The notes under the pieces are model-generated. The model was not told the DNA's origin, did no database searches, and saw nothing but the letters and a program-made list of their open reading frames with translations. This document shows, in pieces, positions 36,245 to 44,854 of a stretch of DNA of 64,000 nucleotides. Position 1 is the first letter of the stretch; each line of letters starts with the position of its first letter. The DNA comes from Novispirillum itersonii subsp. itersonii ATCC 12639 (lineage in GTDB: Bacteria; Pseudomonadota; Alphaproteobacteria; Rhodospirillales; Rhodospirillaceae). Position numbers and translations under genes: made by a program. The DNA lies in the NCBI RefSeq assembly GCF_000381985.1, contig NZ_KB907342.1:124001-188000 (forward strand), written 5' to 3'.

Positions 36245-37798
36245 TCAGATATCGCGGTCCAGGGCCGCGACAAAGGCGGACAGTCCGGACTGCGGTGGCG
36301 GGGCCGGCGGGGTGCCGGGCAGGGTCAGGGCTATGATCGTCAGGTCATCGGGCAGATCCGGTCCCAGCATTTCCAGTGCCTGTTCAAGAATTTCTCCGGC
36401 GACGTCCACGGTGGGGTCAGCCGTCCGGCGGATGGCGGCATCCCGCAGCCAGCTGCCGATCAGCTCTGTGGTCAGCACGGTGCCGTCCAGCGCCGGGGTT
36501 TCGGTCAGGGCATCAGAATACAGCAGCAGGGTGGTGTCGGCTGTGATGTCCATGCGGATGCTGTCGTAGCGGGCATCCTCATCAATCCCCAGTGGCAGCC
36601 CTCGGACCGTCACGGTTTCGACGCTGTCGTCACCATGGCGGTAGATCAGCGGTGGCGGTACGGCGGCCCCGGCGAGTTCCAGTGTATGGCCGTTGGGGTC
36701 GTACAGGGCCAGCACGGCAGCCGCAAAATGCCCTTCCGGCAACACCCCGGTCAGGTCGGTGGAGACATTGGCCAGCAGATGAGCGGCGTTGACGACAAAA
36801 TAGTCATCACTCCGGCGGACCACATCGGTCATCCGCAGCCCGTTCATCGCCGCCACCAGTCCATGGCCGGTCATGTCCGCCAGCAGAACCCCGACCCGGC
36901 CATCTCCCAGATCAACCGGCATCCAGAAATCCCCTGACAGTTCCGTGGACGGACGCAGGCGGTAAGACAGATGTAGCCCGGCGGCTGCGGTCAGGCTGCC
37001 GATCTGCTGGGGCGTCGGGAGCAGGTCATTCTGGACATCGCGGGCCATCTCGATTTCCTGCCGCAGCCGCGCGGTGAACTGGCTGAGCTGTTTATCGGAC
37101 CGCTCGCGGCGGCGGATTTCCTGCTCAAAGCGGCGGATCAGCAGGATCACTCCGACCGCTGCCAGCAGGGTCAGCACCACCAGCGGCAGGATCAGCGTAT
37201 GCAGGGTGTCCAGCAGATGAAACTGGGCCTCCACCTCGTCATTATGGCTGCTGTCATTCAGGGCGGTCAGGCTTTCCAGACGGGCTAGCGCATTGACCAT
37301 CGCCGTCTGGTCCGGTGACAGCAGGGGGCGGATGTCTTCCCAGCGGGCTCCGGCGGCGATCAGGGCTTTTGCCGACGCCAGAAGCGTCTGATAGCGCTCC
37401 AGCCCGTCACCAATGATCGTCAGCAGCGGCCTTTCTTCGGGGGTGGCGGTGTCGAGGCGCAGGCTGACCATATGATGCAGGCGGCGCAGGGACAGGTCAG
37501 CCCGGTACCATGCCGTCTCGTTCCCCGTAGCCGCATAGGCGGCAAGGTGAGAGGTCAGGCCCCCGAAGCCCATCTCAATCCGCAGGTCATGCAGCCAGCC
37601 GAGCTGCGCCTGACGGTGTTCCTGATAGTCGTGCCAGTTGGCGACACTGGTCCGGACCAGCCCCTGAAGATAAAACCCCGCCGCCGCCGCCAGCAGAAAC
37701 ACCACTGTTACCACGCCGGTCACAGCATAGGCTGCCGCGATCCGGTTACGGCGGGAGGGCGTGCGGGTATGTGTGGGGGGTGTGGGGGAGGATGTCAC
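36245..37798 (-). CDS. Membrane-bound SpoIIE/RsbU-type PP2C phosphatase
   Basis: A 517-residue protein. TM1 lies at about residues 22-46, then a helical periplasmic sensor with no known motif, TM2 at about 196-218, a coiled linker, and a PPM/SpoIIE phosphatase domain. The domain has ELSGDFWMPVDLGDG, VLLADMTGHGLVAAM, YSDALTE and DDLTIIAL, which include the metal-binding aspartates. It should dephosphorylate the STAS protein encoded two genes downstream in the same operon. The gene appears to be first; 160 bases without genes lie upstream, but no clear promoter was found. Confidence 0.92.
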   Translation of the reverse strand: MTSSPTPPTHTRTPSRRNRIAAAYAVTGVVTVVFLLAAAAGFYLQGLVRTSVANWHDYQEHRQAQLGWLHDLRIEMGFGGLTSHLAAYAATGNETAWYRADLSLRRLHHMVSLRLDTATPEERPLLTIIGDGLERYQTLLASAKALIAAGARWEDIRPLLSPDQTAMVNALARLESLTALNDSSHNDEVEAQFHLLDTLHTLILPLVVLTLLAAVGVILLIRRFEQEIRRRERSDKQLSQFTARLRQEIEMARDVQNDLLPTPQQIGSLTAAAGLHLSYRLRPSTELSGDFWMPVDLGDGRVGVLLADMTGHGLVAAMNGLRMTDVVRRSDDYFVVNAAHLLANVSTDLTGVLPEGHFAAAVLALYDPNGHTLELAGAAVPPPLIYRHGDDSVETVTVRGLPLGIDEDARYDSIRMDITADTTLLLYSDALTETPALDGTVLTTELIGSWLRDAAIRRTADPTVDVAGEILEQALEMLGPDLPDDLTIIALTLPGTPPAPPPQSGLSAFVAALDRDI

Positions 37799-37958
37799 CG
37801 CCGGGCTCTCTTTGCAGGCTCAGCCCCGGAAGAATACGGACTGAAGAGGATGGGGCACTGCTGAATATCATTAGCGTTGATGTGGCTTTTATATGATTCA
37901 TCCAGTCGTTGCCATCACATTAACATGAAAGACGGATGCGGCGGAAATGCGGTGCCGG

Positions 37959-39269
37959 TTACCCCGGGGCCGCAGCCGGGGTGATGACGATGGCCCTGAA
38001 ATCGTTGACATTGGTCAGTGTCGGGCCGGTGGTCACCAGATTATCCAGAGCGGCAAAAATGCTGTAGCTGTCGTTGTCATCCAGACGGGCGGTCGGGTTG
38101 AGACCCATGGCTGCCGCCCGCTCCAGCGTTGTCGGGGTGATGATGGCTCCGGCGTTTTTTTCCACGCCATCAATGCCGTCAGTATCAGCGGCCAGTGCCC
38201 AGATGCCGGGATGCCCGCGCAGGGCAATGCCGAGGGAGAGCAGGAATTCGGTATTCCGTCCGCCCCGACCGTGTCCGCGCACGGTGACGGTGGTTTCGCC
38301 GCCGGACAGCAGGACACAGGGGGCTGCGACCGGCTGGCCGTAGCGGGCAATCTGCCGGGCAATCCCGGCATGGACCTGCGCGACATCGCGGGCTTCACCT
38401 TCAAGGGCATTGCCAAGAATAACCGGGGTATAGCCCCTGCTGCGGGCGATGGCGGCGGCGGCCTCCAGCGCATCCTGTGGTGTGGCCAGCATGATGCCGG
38501 TATTGGTCGACAGCCGGGGGTCCCCCGGCTTGGGGCTTTCACTGGCCGGAGACTGCAGATGCGCCCGCACCGCAGCCGGAGCTTCGACCGCGTAGCGGTC
38601 CAGAATGGCCAGTGCCTGCTCCCGCGTGGTCGGGTCGGCAACGGTCGGGCCGCTGGCGATCACCGCCGGGTCATCGCCGGGGACATCAGAGACCATCAGG
38701 GTCAGGACCGGGGCAGGCCATGCGGCGGCGGCCAGCCGCCCCCCTTTGATCGCAGACAGATGTTTGCGGACACAGTTGATTTCTTCAATGGTGGCCCCGC
38801 AGCGCAGCAGGGCCCGGTTGACCGTCTGTTTATCCTTCAGGGTCAGTCCGGAGGCGGGCAGGGCCATCAGAGCCGATCCCCCGCCGGAGATCAGGCAAAT
38901 CAGAAGATCGTCAGCCCCCAGACCCTCTGCCAGTGCCAGAATACGGGCGGCGGCCTGCTGGCTGGCGGTATCCGGGTTCGGGTGCCCCGCTTCAATCACC
39001 TTGATGGCTTTGGTCGGGTAGCCATGGGCATAGCGGGTGACCACCACCCCGGTAATGCCCCGGTTCGGGGCACGCTCTGCCAGAACCTGTTCTAAGGCCC
39101 CGGCCATGGCGGCTGCCCCTTTTCCGGCCCCGACCACCACGATCCGCCCTTTGGGCAGCGGCGGCAGATGGGCGGCGATCTGGGCCGCCCCCGGCCGTGC
39201 CGCCGCCACCGCAGCACTAAACATCTCTTCCAGAAGGGTGTGTTCCGCCGGGGTGGGCAGGGTGGTCAT
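37959..39269 (-). CDS. Glycerate 2-kinase (MOFRL family; formerly hydroxypyruvate reductase TtuD)
   Basis: A 436-residue kinase making 2-phosphoglycerate from glycerate. It has the N-terminal VVGAGKGAAAMAGALE, the central LISGGGSALM and the C-terminal MOFRL segment GRNTEFLL, with TNVNDFRAIV at the end. It feeds glyoxylate/tartronate-derived carbon into glycolysis; no partner genes are adjacent. ATG at 39269 was chosen because AAGG lies about 11 bases upstream; ATG 39287 is also possible. Confidence 0.92.
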   Translation of the reverse strand: MTTLPTPAEHTLLEEMFSAAVAAARPGAAQIAAHLPPLPKGRIVVVGAGKGAAAMAGALEQVLAERAPNRGITGVVVTRYAHGYPTKAIKVIEAGHPNPDTASQQAAARILALAEGLGADDLLICLISGGGSALMALPASGLTLKDKQTVNRALLRCGATIEEINCVRKHLSAIKGGRLAAAAWPAPVLTLMVSDVPGDDPAVIASGPTVADPTTREQALAILDRYAVEAPAAVRAHLQSPASESPKPGDPRLSTNTGIMLATPQDALEAAAAIARSRGYTPVILGNALEGEARDVAQVHAGIARQIARYGQPVAAPCVLLSGGETTVTVRGHGRGGRNTEFLLSLGIALRGHPGIWALAADTDGIDGVEKNAGAIITPTTLERAAAMGLNPTARLDDNDSYSIFAALDNLVTTGPTLTNVNDFRAIVITPAAAPG

Positions 39270-39378
39270 GGTCGGGGGAGCCTTCATCAAAAGAAAAAAC
39301 CGTGCGCGAAAGACTGGTCGTTTACCCTGCCGCAGAGATCCTCATAAAGTATATAGGTAGTAAGTATTATTTTTAGAC

Positions 39379-42183
39379 TCAGTGCGCCTCTGCCCAGCTG
39401 GCGGCAATGCCGGTCTCGGCAATCAGGGGCACCGACAGCGTCGCGGCCTGTTCCATCACCTGCTTGACCAGTACGGCGGTGGCGGTGGCTTCCGTTTCCG
39501 GGGCCTCGAACACCAGTTCGTCGTGAACCTGCAGCAGCATCCGGGCTGACAGTCCGGCGGCCCGCAGGGCATCGGGCAGGGCGGCCATCGCCTTTTTGAT
39601 GATGTCAGCGGCCCCGCCCTGAATCGGGGCATTGATGGCCGCGCGCTCAGCAAAGGCGCGCATCGCCGGATTCTTACCCTGAATTTCCGGGATGAAGCAC
39701 TTACGGCCCAGTGGGGTCAGGACATAGCCGTTGTCGCGGGCCTCAGCCTTGGTTCGTTCCATATACGCTTTGATTTCCGGGAACTTCGCAAAATAGGCGT
39801 CGATGAAGCCTTTGGCCTCGCCGTTGGAAATGCCCAGCTGGCGGGCCAGCCCGAAGGCGGAAATGCCATAGATGATGCCAAAGTTGATGGCCTTGGCGCG
39901 GCGGCGCAGCATCGGGTCCATGCCTTCGACCGGCACCCCGAACACCTGCGCTGCGGTGATGGCGTGAATGTCCTGCCCGTCGTGGAAGGCCTGCTTGAGG
40001 GCGGCAATATCGGCGACATGGGCCACCAGCCGCAGTTCCACCTGCGAATAGTCGGCGGAGATCAGCACATGCCCCGGCGCGGCGACAAAGGCGCGGCGAA
40101 TCTTACGGCCTTCTTCGGTGCGGATCGGAATGTTCTGTAGGTTCGGGTCCGAAGAAGACAGCCGCCCGGTGGTGGTGATGGTCTGGGCAAAGCTGGTATG
40201 CACCCGCCCGGTGCGCGGGTTGATCTGTTTGATCAGGGCATCGGTGTAGGTGCTTTTCAGTTTCTGCAGGGCGCGCCAGTCCAGCACTCTGGCGGGCAGG
40301 GCGTGACCTTCAGCGGCCAGTGTCTCCAACACCTCGGCATCAGTGGACCACGCCCCGGTCTTGGCGCTTTTCTTGCCGCCCTTCAGCCCCATGCGGTCAA
40401 ACAGAATTTCGCCAAGCTGCTTTGGCGAGGCAATGTTGAACTCTTCCCCGGCAAGCGTGCGGATCTCAGCTTCCAGATCGGTCATACGGGCGGCAAAATC
40501 TTCAGACAATGCCAGCAGGGCCGCCGCGTCAGCGCGGATTCCGGCCTCTTCCATATCAAACAGCAGGCCGACCATCGGCCGGTCGAGGGTTTCATAGACC
40601 GTCAGCATCCGCTCGTTGAACAGGCGGGCCTTGAGATAATGGTGCAGGCGCAGGGTGATGTCGGCATCTTCGGCGGCATAGGCCAGCGCTTTATCCAACG
40701 GCACCCGGTCAAAGGTGATCTGGCTCTTGCCCTTGCCGCAGACGGTCTCGAAGGTGATGGTGTCGTGATCGAAATGCAGCTTTGCCAGTTCGTCCATCCC
40801 GTGGCCGTGGCTGGCGCCATCCAGCACGTAAGACATCACCATGGTATCGTCCAGCGGTGTCACCGCCAGACCTTCCCGGGCCAAAATGTGCAGATCGTAC
40901 TTAATGTTGTGGCCGACCTTCAGCACGCTGCGGTCCGTCAGCAGCGGGCGGAGCAGGTCTGCGACGTCTGTCATCGGGATCTGCGGCGGGGCCTCCGGTG
41001 CGCCGCCCAGAAGGTCCCCCTGATCCTGCGGCGCGACATGACGCAGTGGGATGTAACAGGCCTGCCCCGGCCCGGTGGCCAGAGAGATGCCGACCAACGC
41101 CGCCGTCATCGGATCAAGGCCGGTGGTTTCGGTATCAATGGCGATCACCCCGGCGGTGTGGGCGGCTTCCACCCAGCGGCGCAGAGTATCAATATCCTGT
41201 ACCAGCTCGTATGCGGTGTCTGCCGGTGCTGCCGGAGTATGGGTCTGGTCGCTGCGGCTGCCACCGGCGGTCATCGCCTGCGTGGCATCGCGTGAGGTCG
41301 TGGCCTGCATCGGCTCTGACACCGCCGCCTGATGCCGTCCCTTGACGGTGGCCAGCAGACGGCGGAATTCCATCTCTTCCAGAAAGGCCGTCAGAGTGCC
41401 GATTTCCGGCAGAGCCTTGGTAAAGGTTTCCAGCGGCTGCACGTCCGGCACATCATCGCGCAGGGTCACCAGCTGGCGGGAGATCCGGGCGGCCTCTGCA
41501 TTATCCAGCAGGGTCTGGCGGCGCTTCGGCTGTTTGATCTCCCCGGCCCGGGCCAGCAGGGTGTCGAGATCGCCGTATTCCTCAATCAGCTGGGCGGCGG
41601 TTTTGACGCCGATTCCCGGCACCCCCGGCACGTTATCGGCGGAATCCCCGGCCAGCGCCTGAACATCCACCACTTTTTCCGGCGGGACCCCAAATTTTTC
41701 GATCACGGCATCGCGGTTGATCGCCTTGTTCTTCATGGCGTCCCACAGCTCGACATCATCAGCGACCAGCTGCATCAGGTCTTTGTCCGATGAGACGATG
41801 GTGACCTTCATCCCCTTCTCGCGGGCCTGCCGGGCGTAGGTGGCGATCAGGTCGTCCGCCTCGAAGCCTTCCATCTCCACGCAGGCGACGTTCAGGGCCT
41901 GCACAGCCTGCCGGACCAGCGGAAACTGTGGGATCAGGTCTTCCGGGGCCGGGGGGCGGTGGGCCTTGTATTCCGGGTAGAGATCGTTGCGGAAGGTCCG
42001 GCGTCCGGCATCAAAGATCACCGCAATGTGGTCGGCGGTGTTGTCTTCCACCAGTTTCATCAGCATCGAGGTGAAGCCGGAGACCGCATTGGTCGGGGTG
42101 CCGTCTGACCGGGTCAGCGGCGGCAGCGCGTGATAGGCCCGGAAAATGAACCCGGAGCCGTCAATCAGGAAAAGATGCTGCAT
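39379..42183 (-). CDS. polA: DNA polymerase I
   Basis: A 934-residue repair and Okazaki-processing polymerase. The N-terminal 5'-3' exonuclease (LIDGSGFIFRAYHALPPL..., about 1-290) is followed by an intact 3'-5' exonuclease domain with IDTETTGLDP (about 350). The polymerase domain has motif A DYSQVELRL, motif B RRAKAINFGIIYG and motif C QVHDELVFEAP. Length is normal for a full enzyme with proofreading. A tandem 16-base repeat carrying TATACT boxes lies just upstream. Confidence 0.98.
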   Translation of the reverse strand: MQHLFLIDGSGFIFRAYHALPPLTRSDGTPTNAVSGFTSMLMKLVEDNTADHIAVIFDAGRRTFRNDLYPEYKAHRPPAPEDLIPQFPLVRQAVQALNVACVEMEGFEADDLIATYARQAREKGMKVTIVSSDKDLMQLVADDVELWDAMKNKAINRDAVIEKFGVPPEKVVDVQALAGDSADNVPGVPGIGVKTAAQLIEEYGDLDTLLARAGEIKQPKRRQTLLDNAEAARISRQLVTLRDDVPDVQPLETFTKALPEIGTLTAFLEEMEFRRLLATVKGRHQAAVSEPMQATTSRDATQAMTAGGSRSDQTHTPAAPADTAYELVQDIDTLRRWVEAAHTAGVIAIDTETTGLDPMTAALVGISLATGPGQACYIPLRHVAPQDQGDLLGGAPEAPPQIPMTDVADLLRPLLTDRSVLKVGHNIKYDLHILAREGLAVTPLDDTMVMSYVLDGASHGHGMDELAKLHFDHDTITFETVCGKGKSQITFDRVPLDKALAYAAEDADITLRLHHYLKARLFNERMLTVYETLDRPMVGLLFDMEEAGIRADAAALLALSEDFAARMTDLEAEIRTLAGEEFNIASPKQLGEILFDRMGLKGGKKSAKTGAWSTDAEVLETLAAEGHALPARVLDWRALQKLKSTYTDALIKQINPRTGRVHTSFAQTITTTGRLSSSDPNLQNIPIRTEEGRKIRRAFVAAPGHVLISADYSQVELRLVAHVADIAALKQAFHDGQDIHAITAAQVFGVPVEGMDPMLRRRAKAINFGIIYGISAFGLARQLGISNGEAKGFIDAYFAKFPEIKAYMERTKAEARDNGYVLTPLGRKCFIPEIQGKNPAMRAFAERAAINAPIQGGAADIIKKAMAALPDALRAAGLSARMLLQVHDELVFEAPETEATATAVLVKQVMEQAATLSVPLIAETGIAASWAEAH

Positions 42184-42238
42184 GTTTAAACCCTAACGCT
42201 GTGCGGTATCGCCGATGGACTGTGCCGGTCTGGGCGGC

Positions 42239-42270
42239 CCCTGAGTATAACCGGCCCTGAGTATAACCGG
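42239..42270 (-). repeat. Tandem 16-base direct repeat upstream of polA
   Basis: Two exact, adjacent copies of CCCTGAGTATAACCGG (plus strand), at 42239-42254 and 42255-42270. On the minus strand each contains TATACT, a five-of-six match to a -10 box, 60 to 80 bases before the polA start. A weak -35 (TTCGTC) is 17 bases from the distal copy. This may be a duplicated promoter element. Confidence 0.75.
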
Positions 42271-42287
42271 ATTAGGACAAAAGACGA

Positions 42288-42313
42288 ACGGGGAGGACCG
42301 AAGCCTCCCCGTC
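42288..42313 (-). terminator. Terminator after the zinc-finger gene
   Basis: Arms ACGGGGAGG / CCTCCCCGT with a loop of about 8 bases, followed on the minus strand by TCGTCTTTTG. Confidence 0.65.
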
Positions 42314-42411
42314 AGAAACATCCGCGCCGCCCGGTGGGTCGGGGCAAGTCGCCGTCTGTCCGTCATGATCCGGCTGCCGGAGGCCGCCGGAGTCTTTCCC
42401 TGCCCGGCGGA

Positions 42412-42609
42412 TCAGTGACCGCCGACGTGCGCCCCGGCCTTCAGCGCGAAGGTGCGGGAACAGTACGGACAGGTCACTTCATGGCTGTCCGGATCCAGGT
42501 GCAGGTACACCTTCGGGTGCCCCAGCGCCGGGGTGCCGCCGTCGCAGGACACTTCCATGGATTCAACTTCGACCCGATCGGTCACGTTATAGGTGGCGGT
42601 ATGGGACAT
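42412..42609 (-). CDS. NDUFS6-like zinc-finger (CHCC) domain protein
   Basis: A 65-residue protein with zinc ligands Cys22, His31, Cys47 and Cys50, in CDGG...LGHPKVYL...CPYCSRTF. This is the zf-CHCC domain of mitochondrial complex I subunit NDUFS6 and its alphaproteobacterial homologs. In mitochondria it supports complex I assembly; the bacterial role is less clear. It is a single gene with its own terminator, divergent from the ABC ATPase gene. Confidence 0.92.
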   Translation of the reverse strand: MSHTATYNVTDRVEVESMEVSCDGGTPALGHPKVYLHLDPDSHEVTCPYCSRTFALKAGAHVGGH

Positions 42610-42730
42610 GGTGTCCTATCTCCCGATGACATTGACCCCGCAAACGCGCGGATGATACCCAGAACGCCGGGGCGATCAACGACCAAATACGGTACAGTTG
42701 CCATCCCCCGCAGCAGGAGACCCCGTTCCG

Positions 42731-43687
42731 ATGGCACCGACCCAGAAACAGCCCGATAACGCGATCGAAATCCGGGGCCTGAACAAGCAGTATGCCCCAC
42801 GGGGCAGCCAGCCTGCCAAACAGGCCCTGAAGGATGTGTCGCTGTCGGTGCCGCGCGGCAGCTTTTTTGCCCTGCTGGGCCCGAACGGTGCCGGTAAGTC
42901 GACCCTGATCAACATCATGGCCGGGCTGGTGCGGAAAAGCAGCGGCACCGTCAAAATCTGGGACCGTGACCTTGACCGTGAGGAACGCGACGCCCGCCTT
43001 GCCATCGGCATCGTGCCGCAGGAGCTGAACCTTGATCCGTTCTTTACCCCGCGGGAGCTGCTGGAAGTACAGGCCGGGCTGTATGGCGTGCCGAAGGCCG
43101 AGCGCCGGACCGACGAAATTCTGGCGACCGTCGGCCTGAGTGATAAGGCCGACTCCTACGCCCGGACCCTGTCCGGCGGGATGCGCCGCCGTCTGCTGGT
43201 GGCGAAGGCAATGGTGCATACGCCGCCGATTCTGGTGCTCGATGAGCCGACCGCCGGGGTGGATATTGAGCTGCGTCAGCAGCTGTGGACGCAGGTAAAG
43301 GCGATGAACCAGCGGGGCACCACCATTCTGCTGACCACCCATTATCTGGAAGAGGCGGAAGAGCTGTGTGATCAGGTGGCGATCATTAACCACGGGCAGG
43401 TGGTCACCCATGACACCACCGCCAACCTGCTCCGCCGGGTGGATGGTAAGACCCTGACCCTGACGGTAGCGCAGCCGCTGGCCGGGGTTCCTGAGGGGCT
43501 GGACCGCTTTGACGCGACCGTCAATACGGCACGGAATGCGCTGGTGTTCACCTACCGCCCGTCAAAGACCAGCATTGCCGAAATTCTTGCTGCAGTGCAA
43601 AATGCCGGTCTGACCATCACCGATCTCTCCACGGAAGAGGCGGATCTGCAGGATATCTTCCTGCAGCTGACCCGCTCAGCGGCCTGA
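42731..43687 (+). CDS. ABC transporter ATP-binding protein without adjacent permease
   Basis: A 318-residue ATPase of the CcmA/DrrA-like export group (COG1131). It has Walker A GPNGAGKST (about 50-58), signature LSGGMRRRLLVAKAM, Walker B ILVLDEPTAGVD and a switch His in LLTTHYLEE. A C-terminal regulatory-like extension follows. Partners of this group are usually ABC-2 type permeases, but the next gene is a hydrolase. The ATG at 42731 has AGGAG 12 bases upstream. Confidence 0.9.
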   Translation: MAPTQKQPDNAIEIRGLNKQYAPRGSQPAKQALKDVSLSVPRGSFFALLGPNGAGKSTLINIMAGLVRKSSGTVKIWDRDLDREERDARLAIGIVPQELNLDPFFTPRELLEVQAGLYGVPKAERRTDEILATVGLSDKADSYARTLSGGMRRRLLVAKAMVHTPPILVLDEPTAGVDIELRQQLWTQVKAMNQRGTTILLTTHYLEEAEELCDQVAIINHGQVVTHDTTANLLRRVDGKTLTLTVAQPLAGVPEGLDRFDATVNTARNALVFTYRPSKTSIAEILAAVQNAGLTITDLSTEEADLQDIFLQLTRSAA

Positions 43688-43708
43688 CCGGGCACCGGTA
43701 GGCCGACC

Positions 43709-44764
43709 ATGGGGCCGGTGATGAAAATGGCGGCGTTGCTGTTGTCGGCACTCCTGCTGACTGCCTGCGCGCCGTCTTTTCCCGCGCCGGGGGCTGCCGT
43801 GACTGTTCCGCATCTGACTGAAACCACCCTGATCGCCCGTGATGGCCATGCCCTGCCGCTGCGCCGCTGGCTGCCGCAGGCGGATGCGCCGCCGAAAGCC
43901 GTGGTGCTGGCCCTGCATGGGTTCAACGACTACAGCAATGCCTTTGCCGAGGTCGGTGACTGGCTGACGGATCTCGGGGTGGCGGTTTACGCCTACGATC
44001 AGCGGGGGTTCGGGGCCAATCCCGATGCTGGGCGCTGGGCGGGGGCAGAGCAGATGGCACAGGATGCCCGCGACGGTTTGGCCGCCCTGCATGCCCGCTG
44101 GCCGGATACCCGCCTGATCCTGATGGGCGAAAGCATGGGCGGGGCGGTGGCCGTGACGGCGATGACCGGCGGTAAGGCCCTGCCGGTCGATGGCGTCATC
44201 CTCTCCGCCCCCGGTGTGCTGGGGCGAAAAGCCCTGCCGTGGTCCGCCCGGGCGGCGCTGGCGGTCATGGGCCGGGTTGCCCCCGGTATGACCATGGGGG
44301 GGCGGGGGTTGAACCTGTGGCCGTCTGATAACCACCCGATGCTGGCGGCGCTGGCACAGGACCCGCTGGTGCTGAAGGGGGCGCGGGTGGAAGCCCTGTA
44401 TGGGGCCACCGACCTGATGGATCTGGCACTGGACCGTCTGCCATCCCTGCGGGGGCCGGTGCTGTGGCTGTATGGCGCCCATGACGAGATCGTGCCCGCC
44501 GAAGCGACGCTGACAGCCGCCCGGACTCTGGACGCGGCAGAGGGCCAGCGGTTTGTGCTGTATCCCGATGGCTGGCACATGCTGACCCGGGACCGGGCGG
44601 CAGAGGTGGTGCTGCGGGATATCGGCCACTGGGTGCTGGATCCGGGTGCGCCGCTGCCGTCAGGGTTGCAGGTTGACCCGACAGATCCCGGCCTGTTTCA
44701 GCGGTTTCGGCCGGAAGAGCCCCGGTCTTTCTGGCCGTTTGGAAGAAAGACGGAACACCGATAA
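43709..44764 (+). CDS. Lysophospholipase-like alpha/beta hydrolase lipoprotein
   Basis: A 351-residue hydrolase with a lipoprotein signal peptide (LLLSALLLTAC, lipobox Cys near residue 20). The nucleophile motif GESMGG is near residue 142, the oxyanion region is LALHGFND, the acid is in GAHDEIVP and the His in DGWHML. It resembles monoacylglycerol lipase/PldB proteins and probably acts at the outer or inner membrane on lysophospholipids. It follows the ABC ATPase gene by 21 bases and may be co-transcribed. ATG 43709 or 43721 may start it. Confidence 0.85.
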   Translation: MGPVMKMAALLLSALLLTACAPSFPAPGAAVTVPHLTETTLIARDGHALPLRRWLPQADAPPKAVVLALHGFNDYSNAFAEVGDWLTDLGVAVYAYDQRGFGANPDAGRWAGAEQMAQDARDGLAALHARWPDTRLILMGESMGGAVAVTAMTGGKALPVDGVILSAPGVLGRKALPWSARAALAVMGRVAPGMTMGGRGLNLWPSDNHPMLAALAQDPLVLKGARVEALYGATDLMDLALDRLPSLRGPVLWLYGAHDEIVPAEATLTAARTLDAAEGQRFVLYPDGWHMLTRDRAAEVVLRDIGHWVLDPGAPLPSGLQVDPTDPGLFQRFRPEEPRSFWPFGRKTEHR

Positions 44765-44854
44765 AATCGCATTGATTGATGTGTTCTGATAATGCACTTT
44801 ATGAGTGCATTTGATCGGGGTGCCGACTCAAACTGCATGTCTGCAATAGGATAT

